The notes: generated by a model from the sequence alone, not told the origin. A stretch of DNA of 15,855 nt from Chloroflexota bacterium (GCA_019247135.1 JAFAPL010000681.1:1-15855), one strand, 5' to 3'. Shown: positions 7,700 to 14,463, counted from the stretch's first letter. Program-made: numbers and translations.

Positions 7700-9226
7700 G
7701 TGAGGGGCGTGCGCGCGCGCCGGACGTGGTTTTTCGGCCTCGTGGCCGTGCTACTCGGCGCGACCATGCCGCAGGCAGCCCCACCAGGTGCAGCACGAGC
7801 CGATTCGCCACTCGAGGTCGTACCCTGCCCACAACTCGCGCCGCCGGGCGTCGATATCTCCTGCGAGCTGCTCACCGTCGCCGAAAACCGCACGACGGCC
7901 GAGAGCAAGAGCATCAAGCTCGCCGTCGACATCGTCCACGCTCGCGATCCCAACTCGGCGGAAGATCCGGTCCTGCTCCTCGCGGGCGGCCCTGGCGAAG
8001 GGCTGACCAGGATCCTTCCGTCACTCGTCGCCCAGGGCGGACCGCTCGATCCGCTTCTCGCGGACAGGACCTGGATCGTGCTCGACCAACGCGGCACCGG
8101 CAACTCGCAGCCCGCGCTCGACTGCCCGGAGCTGACAGAGCTCAGCATTCCCGAGCAGATGACGCCGGTCAGCGATGACGACCCGATGCCGGGTCGCGTC
8201 GCCGCCATGCGCGCCTGCCGCGACCGACTCCTCGCGTCCGGAGTCGACCTGACCGCGTACAACACCGTCGAAAGCTCGGCCGACGTCGCTGACCTTCGCA
8301 GCGCGCTCGGCCTCAAGTCCTACGATGTGTATTCCGAGTCGTACGGAACGCGACTAGCCCTGGCCGTCATTCGGGACCACCCCGATGGCGTGCGCAGTCT
8401 CGTGCTGGATGCGAGCTATCCCCTACAGGCGGGCCTCAACGCCGACGTTGCCGCCAATTACAGCCGCGCGCTGAAGCTCGTTTTCGACAAGTGCGCTGCC
8501 GATCCGGCCTGCGCTGCTGCCTACCCGGACCTGCAGTCCACGTTCGATGACCTGATCGCGCGCGCAAATGCTGACCCGAGCATCATCAACATCACCAACT
8601 ACCGTTCCGGCGACCCCGTCGGCGTCGCCGTGGACGGCAAACTGCTGACCTCGCTCTTCTTCAACATCCTGTACACGCCGAACGGAATTCGCGCCCTGCC
8701 CGCGATCATTTCGCTGTTCGCCCAGGGTCATTTCGAGATTCTGACGCTCGCGCTGTCGCTCTCGACCGCCGCTGACCTGCCGCTGAGCTGGGGGATGCAT
8801 TTCGCCGTGCAATGCGCGGAAGACGTCGCGCCAGCCACCGACGCAGATCCGACTCAGCAGGCGGTCCTGCCGCAGGTAGCCCAGGACTTCGTGGTGCCTG
8901 ACGAGGATCGAGCGATCTGTGCCGACTGGCCCGTGCGCACCGATGGTGGGTTGGGCCGAACGCCGCCGCACAGCAATATCCCCACCCTCGTGCTGGCTGG
9001 CTCGTACGACCCGATCATCCCACCCAGCTACGGCCATCTGGCGGCCGACACGCTTTCCAAGGCAACGTTCGTCGAATTCCCTGGTGTGGGACATACCGCG
9101 CTGCTGAACGGCGGCCGGTGTTCGGTTCGCATCGTGCAGGCATTTCTGCGTGAGCCCGACAAGTCGCCCGACGCTTCCTGTGCCGTGGGTGTCCAGATCC
9201 AGTTCCTGACCAATCCACCCGGCTGA
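7700..9226 (+). CDS. Secreted alpha/beta-hydrolase, tripeptidyl aminopeptidase-like (peptidase S33 type)
   Basis: This is an exported serine peptidase or esterase. From GTG 7700 (508 residues) there is a signal peptide: basic VRARR, hydrophobic WFFGLVAVLLGATM, likely cleavage after ARA34. The mature part has the oxyanion loop AGGPGEG (95-101), VLDQRGTGNS (128-136), nucleophile Ser214 in YSESYGT, the TAP-type C-terminal domain with Asp437 (GSYDPIIP) and His465 (GVGHTAL). Many cysteines (43, 55, 142, 172 and later pairs) suit a disulfide-rich exported protein. The nucleophile elbow reads S-x-S-x-G instead of G-x-S-x-G. The frame is open upstream to 7598 (ATG 7637 possible), but that would bury the signal peptide and overlap the SRPBCC gene. 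GTG 7709 is an alternative start. Confidence 0.88.
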   Translation: MRGVRARRTWFFGLVAVLLGATMPQAAPPGAARADSPLEVVPCPQLAPPGVDISCELLTVAENRTTAESKSIKLAVDIVHARDPNSAEDPVLLLAGGPGEGLTRILPSLVAQGGPLDPLLADRTWIVLDQRGTGNSQPALDCPELTELSIPEQMTPVSDDDPMPGRVAAMRACRDRLLASGVDLTAYNTVESSADVADLRSALGLKSYDVYSESYGTRLALAVIRDHPDGVRSLVLDASYPLQAGLNADVAANYSRALKLVFDKCAADPACAAAYPDLQSTFDDLIARANADPSIINITNYRSGDPVGVAVDGKLLTSLFFNILYTPNGIRALPAIISLFAQGHFEILTLALSLSTAADLPLSWGMHFAVQCAEDVAPATDADPTQQAVLPQVAQDFVVPDEDRAICADWPVRTDGGLGRTPPHSNIPTLVLAGSYDPIIPPSYGHLAADTLSKATFVEFPGVGHTALLNGGRCSVRIVQAFLREPDKSPDASCAVGVQIQFLTNPPG

Positions 9227-9231
9227 GGGCG

Positions 9232-9251
9232 GTGCATGGTTTACCCTGCAC
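9232..9251. promoter_or_regulatory. 20-bp near-perfect palindrome over the putative -10 of the receiver-kinase gene
   Basis: GTGCATGGTTTACCCTGCAC has 9-bp arms with one mismatch around a TT centre. It covers TACCCT (9242-9247), a plausible -10 lying 10 nt before the ATG at 9258, and starts only 5 nt after the hydrolase stop. The size and position suit an operator for a dimeric helix-turn-helix protein. No -35 match or Shine-Dalgarno is seen. Confidence 0.4.
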
Positions 9252-9257
9252 GTATCT

Positions 9258-10490
9258 ATGGTCGTCGACGAGCCCACGGCGCCACGTGCAGCACTGGATT
9301 CGCGCACGGCGCCACGGGTGCTGGTCGTCGACGACGACGAGTCAGTGCTGCTGACCGTTCAGGGCGTCCTGGAGCTCGACCACTACGAAGTCCTGGCGGT
9401 CAGCTCTGGCGCACGCGCACTCGAGCTCGTCCGCTCTGAACCATTCGACCTCGTTTTGACCGATCTGCGTCTGGAGGACGTGGACGGTATCGAGATCCTG
9501 CGCGCGCTACATACAAAGTCGCCCGACGCCGTCGGCGTGATGCTGACCGGCTACGCGTCACTCGAAACCGCGCTCGGCGCACTGCGACAGGGCGCATACG
9601 ACTACCTGGTCAAACCATGCGACGTGCTCGAGCTGCGCACGACCGTCGGTCGTGGCCTGGAGCGCAGCCGCCTGGCCAGCCAGCTCCGCGACCGCGTAGC
9701 GGAGCTCGAACGCGCAAACGCAACAATTCAGGCGCTGAACGCCGAGCTCGAACAACGCGTCCAATCCGCGACGGCGGCGTTGCGCGATCAGGTCAGCACG
9801 CGCGACGAATTCATCGCGACCGTGTCGCACGACCTGAAATCGCCGCTCACGTTCATCAAAGGCATCGCGCATCTGAGGCGGCGGCGCGCTCCGGACACCC
9901 CACAGACGGCGCCTCTGCTGGATGCGTTGCAACAGATCGAAGGCTGCGCCGGGCGCATGGCCGACCAGCTCGACGAGCTGGTAGACGCAAGCCTCCTCGA
10001 GGCAGGTGAGGCGCTCGAGCTCAGGCGCGCACCGACTGACCTGGTCGCGCTCGCTCGCCAGTCGGTCGCTGAGCATCAGCACACAACCGATCGCCACGCG
10101 CTGCGGGTCCTCACGTCTGAGCCGGCGATCGTTGGCACCTGGGACGAACTGCGACTGGCGCGCGTGCTCGACAATCTTCTCAACAACGCGATCAAGTTCA
10201 GCCCGCGTGGCGGGACGATCGATGTCTGCATCGAGTTGGACGCGGACGCGTCAGTAGCGATGTTGGGTGTCGCCGATCGCGGCGAAGGCATTCCTGAAGC
10301 GGACCTGCCGCACATCTTCGAGCGGTTTCGCCGGGGTGAGAACGTCCAGGGTCGGATCCCGGGCTCGGGAATCGGGCTGTTCGGGGTGCGACGCATTGTT
10401 GAGCTGCACAACGGCACGATCGAGGTCGAGAGCCACCTTGGTCAGGGCACGCTGTTCACCATCCGCCTGCCACTCGATTCTTCTTCGTAA
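9258..10490 (+). CDS. Soluble hybrid: N-terminal receiver plus histidine kinase
   Basis: This is a cytosolic two-component signalling protein of 410 residues. An N-terminal receiver domain (about 19-130) has acidic pocket residues Asp25-27, phospho-acceptor Asp69 (VLTDLRL), Thr97 (MLTGYAS) and Lys119 (LVKP). A coiled coil (about 133-180) leads to a HisKA dimerisation helix with phospho-His191 (ATVSHDLKSPL). The HATPase domain shows the N box (LDNLLNNAIKFSP, 304-316), G1 (ADRGEGIP, 339-346), F box (IFERFRRG) and G2 (GSGIGLFG, 369-376). There is no membrane segment, PAS or GAF domain, and no DNA-binding output. The receiver is therefore the likely input, with an upstream kinase and a downstream regulator elsewhere. 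The ATG start lacks a Shine-Dalgarno. The next gene encodes an ABC permease 62 nt away; any functional link is only positional. Confidence 0.94.
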   Translation: MVVDEPTAPRAALDSRTAPRVLVVDDDESVLLTVQGVLELDHYEVLAVSSGARALELVRSEPFDLVLTDLRLEDVDGIEILRALHTKSPDAVGVMLTGYASLETALGALRQGAYDYLVKPCDVLELRTTVGRGLERSRLASQLRDRVAELERANATIQALNAELEQRVQSATAALRDQVSTRDEFIATVSHDLKSPLTFIKGIAHLRRRRAPDTPQTAPLLDALQQIEGCAGRMADQLDELVDASLLEAGEALELRRAPTDLVALARQSVAEHQHTTDRHALRVLTSEPAIVGTWDELRLARVLDNLLNNAIKFSPRGGTIDVCIELDADASVAMLGVADRGEGIPEADLPHIFERFRRGENVQGRIPGSGIGLFGVRRIVELHNGTIEVESHLGQGTLFTIRLPLDSSS

Positions 10491-10540
10491 GGCGGCCGAC
10501 CGTTAACAAAGCCTGAAGGCGCCGGTGCGAGGCGATGCGC

Positions 10541-10555
10541 TAGTGTGCACGCATG
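10541..10555 (+). promoter_or_regulatory. Possible leaderless -10 before the ABC permease gene
   Basis: TAGTGT (10541-10546) stands exactly 6 nt before ATG 10553, and there is no Shine-Dalgarno in between. The string TAnnnTGCACG is shared with the region before the kinase gene (TACCCTGCACG at 9242). No convincing -35 is seen. Confidence 0.28.
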
Positions 10556-12316
10556 TCGGTCGACGTACGCGAGAGACCGGCCGAGACGGCGATCGGAGGG
10601 GCCGTCGGTGCGCCGCAAGCTGAACGCGAGCGACCACGCCTGCCCACCGTCGACATCCTCGTCATTCTGGGGTTGATCGGCGGGGTCTACGCGCTCGCGC
10701 GCATCGCTGCCTTGTGGTCCGCGCCACTCGCGACCCACGTCGAGATTGACCTGAGCCCCGCGGCCATACCGGGCTACGCGCTCGCCTCGGTCATCCGCAT
10801 GGCGGCTGCATACGTCCTGTCGATGGTGTTCAGCCTGATCTACGGCCGCGCGGCGGCATCTGGCGCCTGGGCAGAGCGCCTGCTGATGCCCGTGCTGGAC
10901 ATCCTGCAAAGCATCCCGATCCTCTCGTTCATGCCAGGCGTCGTACTCGCGCTGGTAGCCCTGTTTCCAAACAACAATGTCGGGCTGGAACTCGCCGCGA
11001 TCGTCCTGATCTTCACCAGCCAGGCATGGAACCTCGCCTTCAGCTTCTATCAGTCGTTGCGTACGATCCCGTCCGACCTGCGCGAAGCGGCCACCATCAA
11101 CCGCCTCAGCAGCTGGCAGCGCTTCACCAAGCTGGAGCTGCCGTTTGGCACGATCGGACTGGTTTGGAACTCGATGATGAGCTGGGCTGGAGGCTGGTTC
11201 TTTTTGATGGCTGCCGAACAGTTCACACTCGGCGACAAAGATTTCCGACTGCGCGGACTCGGCAGCTATCTGAAGGCGGCAGCAGACAGCGGCGACATCG
11301 GAGCACTCGTGCTTGGGCTGTTCACGTTGATCGCGATCATCGTGTTGCTCGACCAGCTTCTGTGGCGGCCGCTCGTAGCCTGGTCGGAGAAGTTCCGCTT
11401 CGAGCAGACGGAATCGGCCGAGGTGGCCACCTCACGCGTGCTCACGGCGCTGCGTCGGTCGGCGCTGCTGGAATGGCTGAATGAAACCGCGCTGCCACGC
11501 GTCGCGGACGAGCTGCATCGTCTCGGTCGACGCCCGCCACCGCGGCGAACGCCGGCCGCGACACGCGGCATCCCGCTCGTCGGACGGACGCTGCTGTTGG
11601 TCGTGTTCGGCGCCGCCGCGCTGTGGGGTGTTTACGCCATTTTCAGACTATTGATGACGATGACCGTCGAGGACTGGCAAGCGCTCCCACCCGCCGCACT
11701 GGCCACGCTGCTACGCACGGCCTTTGCCTTGCTGATCGGCACTGCCTGGACGGTCCCGGTCGGCGTGGCGATCGGACTTAACCCCCGACTGGCGCGCCGG
11801 GCGCAGCCGCTCGTTCAGATGGCCGCCTCGATCCCCGCCACCGCCCTCTTTCCCGTCCTGTTGCTCTTGCTGATCGGCCTGCCGGGCGGTCTGAACGTGG
11901 CAGCCGTCGCCTTGATGCTGCTGGGTACACAGTGGTACCTACTGTTCAACGTCATCGCCGGGGCACAGGCCATCCCGTCGGACCTGCGCGAAGCGGCGCT
12001 CATCTATCGTCTGAGTGGTTGGCGGAGGTGGCGGTACCTGATCCTGCCTGCGGTGTTCCCATTCCTGCTCACGGGCCTGATCACCGCGACGGGTGGCGCC
12101 TGGAACGCGAGCATCGTCTCGGAATACGTCACGTTCGGGGGCGACACGTACCAGACGATCGGGTTGGGCGCGCTGATTGCAGATGCCGCCAACAACGCCG
12201 AGTTCGCCCGTCTCGCATCCGGAACGCTGGTCATGGCGGGCGTGGTTGTCAGCGTGAATCGCCTGCTGTGGCGACGTCTCTATCGCGCCGCCGAGCAGCG
12301 TTACCGCCTGGAGTAA
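10553..12316 (+). CDS. ABC importer permease, two permease domains fused (NitT/TauT-like)
   Basis: The 587-residue membrane protein contains two binding-protein-dependent permease domains in tandem. Each carries the cytoplasmic EAA loop that docks on the ATPase: IPSDLREAATINRLSSWQRF (EAA at 178-180) and IPSDLREAALIYRLSGWRRW (EAA at 480-482). The halves also end alike (LLWRPLVAWSEKFRFEQ; LLWRRLYRAAEQRYRLE), which indicates internal duplication. Hydrophobic segments run from about 34 to 280 and 352 to 575, about six per half. They are joined by a charged, Pro/Arg-rich linker (about 285-348). The family resembles SsuC/TauC/NrtB permeases for nitrate, sulfonate or taurine, but the substrate cannot be named. 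The ATPase gene follows after 8 nt. No periplasmic binding protein is encoded nearby. Confidence 0.9.
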   Translation: MSVDVRERPAETAIGGAVGAPQAERERPRLPTVDILVILGLIGGVYALARIAALWSAPLATHVEIDLSPAAIPGYALASVIRMAAAYVLSMVFSLIYGRAAASGAWAERLLMPVLDILQSIPILSFMPGVVLALVALFPNNNVGLELAAIVLIFTSQAWNLAFSFYQSLRTIPSDLREAATINRLSSWQRFTKLELPFGTIGLVWNSMMSWAGGWFFLMAAEQFTLGDKDFRLRGLGSYLKAAADSGDIGALVLGLFTLIAIIVLLDQLLWRPLVAWSEKFRFEQTESAEVATSRVLTALRRSALLEWLNETALPRVADELHRLGRRPPPRRTPAATRGIPLVGRTLLLVVFGAAALWGVYAIFRLLMTMTVEDWQALPPAALATLLRTAFALLIGTAWTVPVGVAIGLNPRLARRAQPLVQMAASIPATALFPVLLLLLIGLPGGLNVAAVALMLLGTQWYLLFNVIAGAQAIPSDLREAALIYRLSGWRRWRYLILPAVFPFLLTGLITATGGAWNASIVSEYVTFGGDTYQTIGLGALIADAANNAEFARLASGTLVMAGVVVSVNRLLWRRLYRAAEQRYRLE

Positions 12317-12324
12317 GGTGATCG

Positions 12325-13698
12325 ATGTTTCCCATGCAGCCAGCCGCCGCGCAGGCTCAAGAGACGATCCTCGCGGCCCGCAACGTCAAAAAGTTCTACA
12401 CGGGTAAGGACCAGCGCATCCTGGTCCTCGACGACATCACGCTGGAACTGCACGCCGGGGAGCTGGTCGCGCTGCTCGGTCCGTCGGGCTCTGGCAAGTC
12501 GACGCTTTTGCGGATCCTGGCCGGCCTGGTCTCGCCGTCCGAGGGACAGGTGATCCTGCACAACGAGCGACTCGTAGGTGCAAACCCGAACGTGTCGATC
12601 GTGTTCCAGAGCTTCGCCCTGTATCCGTGGCTCACCGTCGTCGAGAACGTCGAGCTGGGACTCCTGGCAAAGGACTTCGATCGAACAGAGCGACGGCGCC
12701 GCGCCCTCGCCGCGATCGACCTGATCGGTCTCGACGGCTTCGAGGATGCTTATCCGAAGGAGCTATCTGGCGGCATGAAGCAGCGCGTTGGCTTCGCCCG
12801 GGCGCTGGTGGTGGAACCCGAGGCCCTGTTCATGGACGAGCCCTTCTCCGCGCTCGACGTCCTCACGGCTCAGAACCTGCGTGAGCAGCTGCTCGATCTA
12901 TGGTCTGAGCGGTCGATGCCCACTCGGGCGATTCTGATGGTGACGCACAACATCGACGAGGCGGTCAGCATGGCCGATCGGCTGGTGGTCCTTGCCGCTG
13001 ACCCGGGCCGAATCCGCGCCGATCTGCCAGGACTGCCCCTCGCCGCCCGACGCGAGCGTGGACCTGAACATACGGCGCTCGTCGATGCCCTCTTCCGACT
13101 GATGACCAGTCCGCACGCCGCGGTCGAGGACATCTTGCCTTCCGCTCGCCCCGGCCAGGCGCCGGCGCACGAGCGGCCGTACCAGGTGCTTCCACACGTC
13201 GCGATCGGCGATCTGAGCGGACTCCTCAGCCACATCGCGCGCCAGGGCGGCCGAGAGGACCTGTACCAGGTCGCCCGCGAGCTTCAGCTCGAAGTGGACG
13301 ATCTGCTGCCACTGGTCGAGGCGCTCGACATTCTCGGCCTCGGCGAGGCGCAAGAAGGCGACGCCCTGCTCACCGACATCGGGCGGATGTTCGCCGACGC
13401 GGACGTGCTCGAAGAAAAAGAGATCTTCCAGAGGCAGGCGCTCGAGAACGTCGCGCTGATCCGGCGCATCGTGCACGATCTGGAGGCGAGCCCGGACCGC
13501 AGTTTTCACGAGGACGCGTTGCTGGAGCAGCTCGAGCAGCACTTCAGTCCGCCGGAGGCGCGTCGACAGCTGGACACCGCGATCGACTGGGGTCGCTATG
13601 CCGAGCTGTTTGCGTACGACGACGATTCCGGCGAGTTTTATTTCGAAGACGAGGAACCCGCGCGGGAGCCACCTGAAGAAGTTCGCACCCGTGAGTGA
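12325..13698 (+). CDS. ABC transporter ATPase with C-terminal AAA-associated domain
   Basis: The 457-residue nucleotide-binding subunit powers the fused permease. The ABC domain spans about 14-265, with Walker A GPSGSGKST (52-60), Q-loop Gln95 (VFQSFALYPW), signature LSGGMKQR (147-154), Walker B ALFMDEP (Asp171, Glu172), D-loop SALD and switch His208 (VTHNIDEA). It closely resembles SsuB/TauB/NrtD. An extra C-terminal part (about 286-435) begins YQVLPHVAIGDLSGLLSHI. It fits the AAA-associated C-terminal (AAA_assoc_C) domain, with winged-helix-like character, and ends in a very acidic tail (DDDSGEFYFEDEE). It may sense a ligand or gate transport. AAGGTG precedes ATG 12325; ATG 12334 is also possible. 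The stop codon TGA (13696-13698) lies inside the first 113-bp repeat unit. Confidence 0.92.
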   Translation: MFPMQPAAAQAQETILAARNVKKFYTGKDQRILVLDDITLELHAGELVALLGPSGSGKSTLLRILAGLVSPSEGQVILHNERLVGANPNVSIVFQSFALYPWLTVVENVELGLLAKDFDRTERRRRALAAIDLIGLDGFEDAYPKELSGGMKQRVGFARALVVEPEALFMDEPFSALDVLTAQNLREQLLDLWSERSMPTRAILMVTHNIDEAVSMADRLVVLAADPGRIRADLPGLPLAARRERGPEHTALVDALFRLMTSPHAAVEDILPSARPGQAPAHERPYQVLPHVAIGDLSGLLSHIARQGGREDLYQVARELQLEVDDLLPLVEALDILGLGEAQEGDALLTDIGRMFADADVLEEKEIFQRQALENVALIRRIVHDLEASPDRSFHEDALLEQLEQHFSPPEARRQLDTAIDWGRYAELFAYDDDSGEFYFEDEEPAREPPEEVRTRE

Positions 13699-13728
13699 CG
13701 CGGGCTGCCGCTCGATCGGCCAGAGCAG

Positions 13729-14197
13729 TCAACTTCGCAAGTTGAACAATCTGGTAGCAACAGCGCCAGCCCGCTGACCGAAGCGAATACCAGCGGGTCA
13801 CCGCTAAGTGACGCGGGCTGCCGCTCGACCAGCCAGAATAGTCAACTTCACAAGTTGAACAATCTGCAGGCAGCAGCGCCAGCCCGCTGACCGAAGCGAA
13901 TGCCAGCGGGTCACCCGTAAGTCACGCCGGCTGCCGCTCGACCAGCCAGAATAGTCAACTTCGCAAGTTGAACAATCCGAAAGCAACAGCGCCAGCCCGC
14001 CGAACTGAGCGAACACCAGCGGGCCAGCCGTAACCCACGCGGGCTGCCGCTCGACCAGCCAGAATAGTCAACTTCGCAAGTTGAACAATCTGCAGGCAGC
14101 AGCGCCAGCCCGCTGACCGAAGCGAATGCCAGCGGGTCAGCCGTAAGTCACGCCGGCTGCCGCTCGACCAGCCAGAGCAGTCAACTTCGCAACTTGA
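13729..14197. repeat. 17-bp palindrome TCAACTT-CGC-AAGTTGA, once per 113-bp unit
   Basis: Copies are at 13729-13745, 13842-13858 (loop CAC), 13955-13971, 14068-14084 and 14181-14197. The last copy has AACTTGA, which breaks one pair. Arms are 7 bp, perfect in four copies. The form suits either an RNA/DNA hairpin with a 3-nt loop or a dimer-type operator. It is AT-richer than its surroundings and is followed each time by ACAATC. Confidence 0.85.
13770..13797. other. Hairpin CCCGCTG-N14-CAGCGGG inside the repeat unit (first copy)
   Basis: The arms are 7 bp and perfect here; copies occur at 13883-13910 and 14109-14136. In unit 3 (13996-14023) the CTG is changed to CCG, but GCGGGT becomes GCGGGC, so GCCCGC/GCGGGC can still pair. 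The central segment can instead pair with GCGGGCTG at the start of the unit (13700-13707 with 13767-13774, 8 bp), so two foldings exclude each other. Confidence 0.5.
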
Positions 14198-14263
14198 ACA
14201 ATCTGGAACCAGCGGGCGCCAGCACGCTCAACTGAGCGAATACCCGCCGGTGATGCAGCTCAC

Positions 14264-14291
14264 AGCCGCGCTGCAAGCCAGCGGCTATACT
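14264..14291 (+). promoter_or_regulatory. Putative promoter -10 and dyad before the metG leader
   Basis: TATACT (14286-14291, 5/6 to TATAAT) would start transcription at about 14298, close to the ATG of the 20-codon leader at 14301. A dyad AGCCGC (14264-14269) / GCGGCT (14281-14286) abuts it and could be an operator. No -35 match is seen at normal spacing, so the call is moderate at best. Confidence 0.35.
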
Positions 14292-14300
14292 CCCGCCACC

Positions 14301-14363
14301 ATGACAGCCGAGCAGCACCGTCTCATGCAAATGCGTTCCGCTCGTCTGTCCGCGCGGTCCTGA
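14301..14363 (+). CDS. Possible 20-residue leader peptide upstream of metG
   Basis: ATG 14301 to TGA 14361-14363 encodes MTAEQHRLMQMRSARLSARS. It has Met at positions 1, 9 and 11 in the cluster RLMQMR, suggestive because the downstream gene is methionyl-tRNA synthetase. Codons 14-16 form the 5' arm of the 9-bp stem at 14340-14388, and the stop lies in that hairpin's apical loop, so translation would interfere with folding. There is no Shine-Dalgarno; with TATACT at 14286 the message would be nearly leaderless. Three Met in twenty codons is not proof, and the ORF may be fortuitous. No similar peptide comes to mind from known leader families. Confidence 0.35.
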   Translation: MTAEQHRLMQMRSARLSARS

Positions 14364-14388
14364 ACCCGTTAAGCGCCGCCAGACGAGC
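14340..14388 (+). ncRNA. Long structured hairpin in the metG leader
   Basis: GCTCGTCTG (14340-14348) and CAGACGAGC (14380-14388) are perfect complements. Inside them, CGC/GCG (14353-14355 with 14373-14375) and GG/CC (14356-14357 with 14365-14366) can continue the helix across small bulges. It ends one base before the terminator stem. This is a cis-acting RNA candidate. It has no T-box sequence (TGGnACCGCG) on this strand, and I do not recognise it as a SAM riboswitch. Confidence 0.5.
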
Positions 14389-14389
14389 C

Positions 14390-14415
14390 GCCCCGCCGTG
14401 TGCGGGGCTTTTTTT
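14390..14415 (+). terminator. Intrinsic terminator 48 nt before metG
   Basis: GCCCCGC (14390-14396), loop CGTGT, GCGGGGC (14402-14408), then seven T (14409-14415). This is a textbook Rho-independent terminator. It stands between the leader ORF and metG, so either metG is controlled by attenuation or it has its own promoter in the 48 nt that follow. No clear -10 is seen there. Confidence 0.9.
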
Positions 14416-14448
14416 GCGCCCTCGCATACCCGCCGTCTGCACGACCAC

Positions 14449-14453
14449 AAGGA
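14449..14453 (+). promoter_or_regulatory. Ribosome binding site for the GTG start of metG
   Basis: AAGGA ends 10 nt before GTG 14464. It supports this start, which places the HIGH motif at residues 15-18, as usual for MetRS. Confidence 0.5.
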
Positions 14454-14463
14454 CCGACCGCCC

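Larger units (their letters stand above)
13695..14259. repeat. Five tandem 113-bp repeat units (noncoding array)
   Basis: Units start at 13695, 13808, 13921, 14034 and 14147, all exactly 113 bp apart. Units 1-4 are closely alike; unit 5 decays in its second half. Units 2 and 4 are nearly identical, while units 3 and 5 share other variants (GTCACGCCGGCTG at the start, AACTGAGCGAA later), so the array looks like an A-A-B-A-B series built by duplicating a dimer. The period is not a multiple of 3, and no frame stays open through it on either strand in a repeat-consistent way, so it is not coding. It fills most of the roughly 600-bp gap between the ABC ATPase gene and the metG leader. I do not recognise it as a known REP, CRISPR, iteron or parS type. 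Confidence 0.95.

Noticed and set aside
7684..7700. Direct repeat GCTATCG-CGC-GCTATCG before the hydrolase start
   Set aside because: Two 7-bp copies in GC-rich sequence are too little to call an operator; one copy overlaps the GTG start.
13804..14016. Minus-strand ORFs across the repeat array, for example 13544-13801 and 13804-14016
   Set aside because: The 113-bp period shifts frame in each unit, and their products are repeat-derived Arg/Leu/Cys-rich strings without domain character.
13695..14259. CRISPR array
   Set aside because: Units are 113 bp and similar throughout, with no short repeat alternating with unique spacers, and no cas genes are present.
14350..14365. T-box-like string on the minus strand (AGGACCGCGCGG)
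   Set aside because: metG is on the + strand, the match lacks the variable base of TGGnACCGCG, and no stem I or specifier loop is seen.
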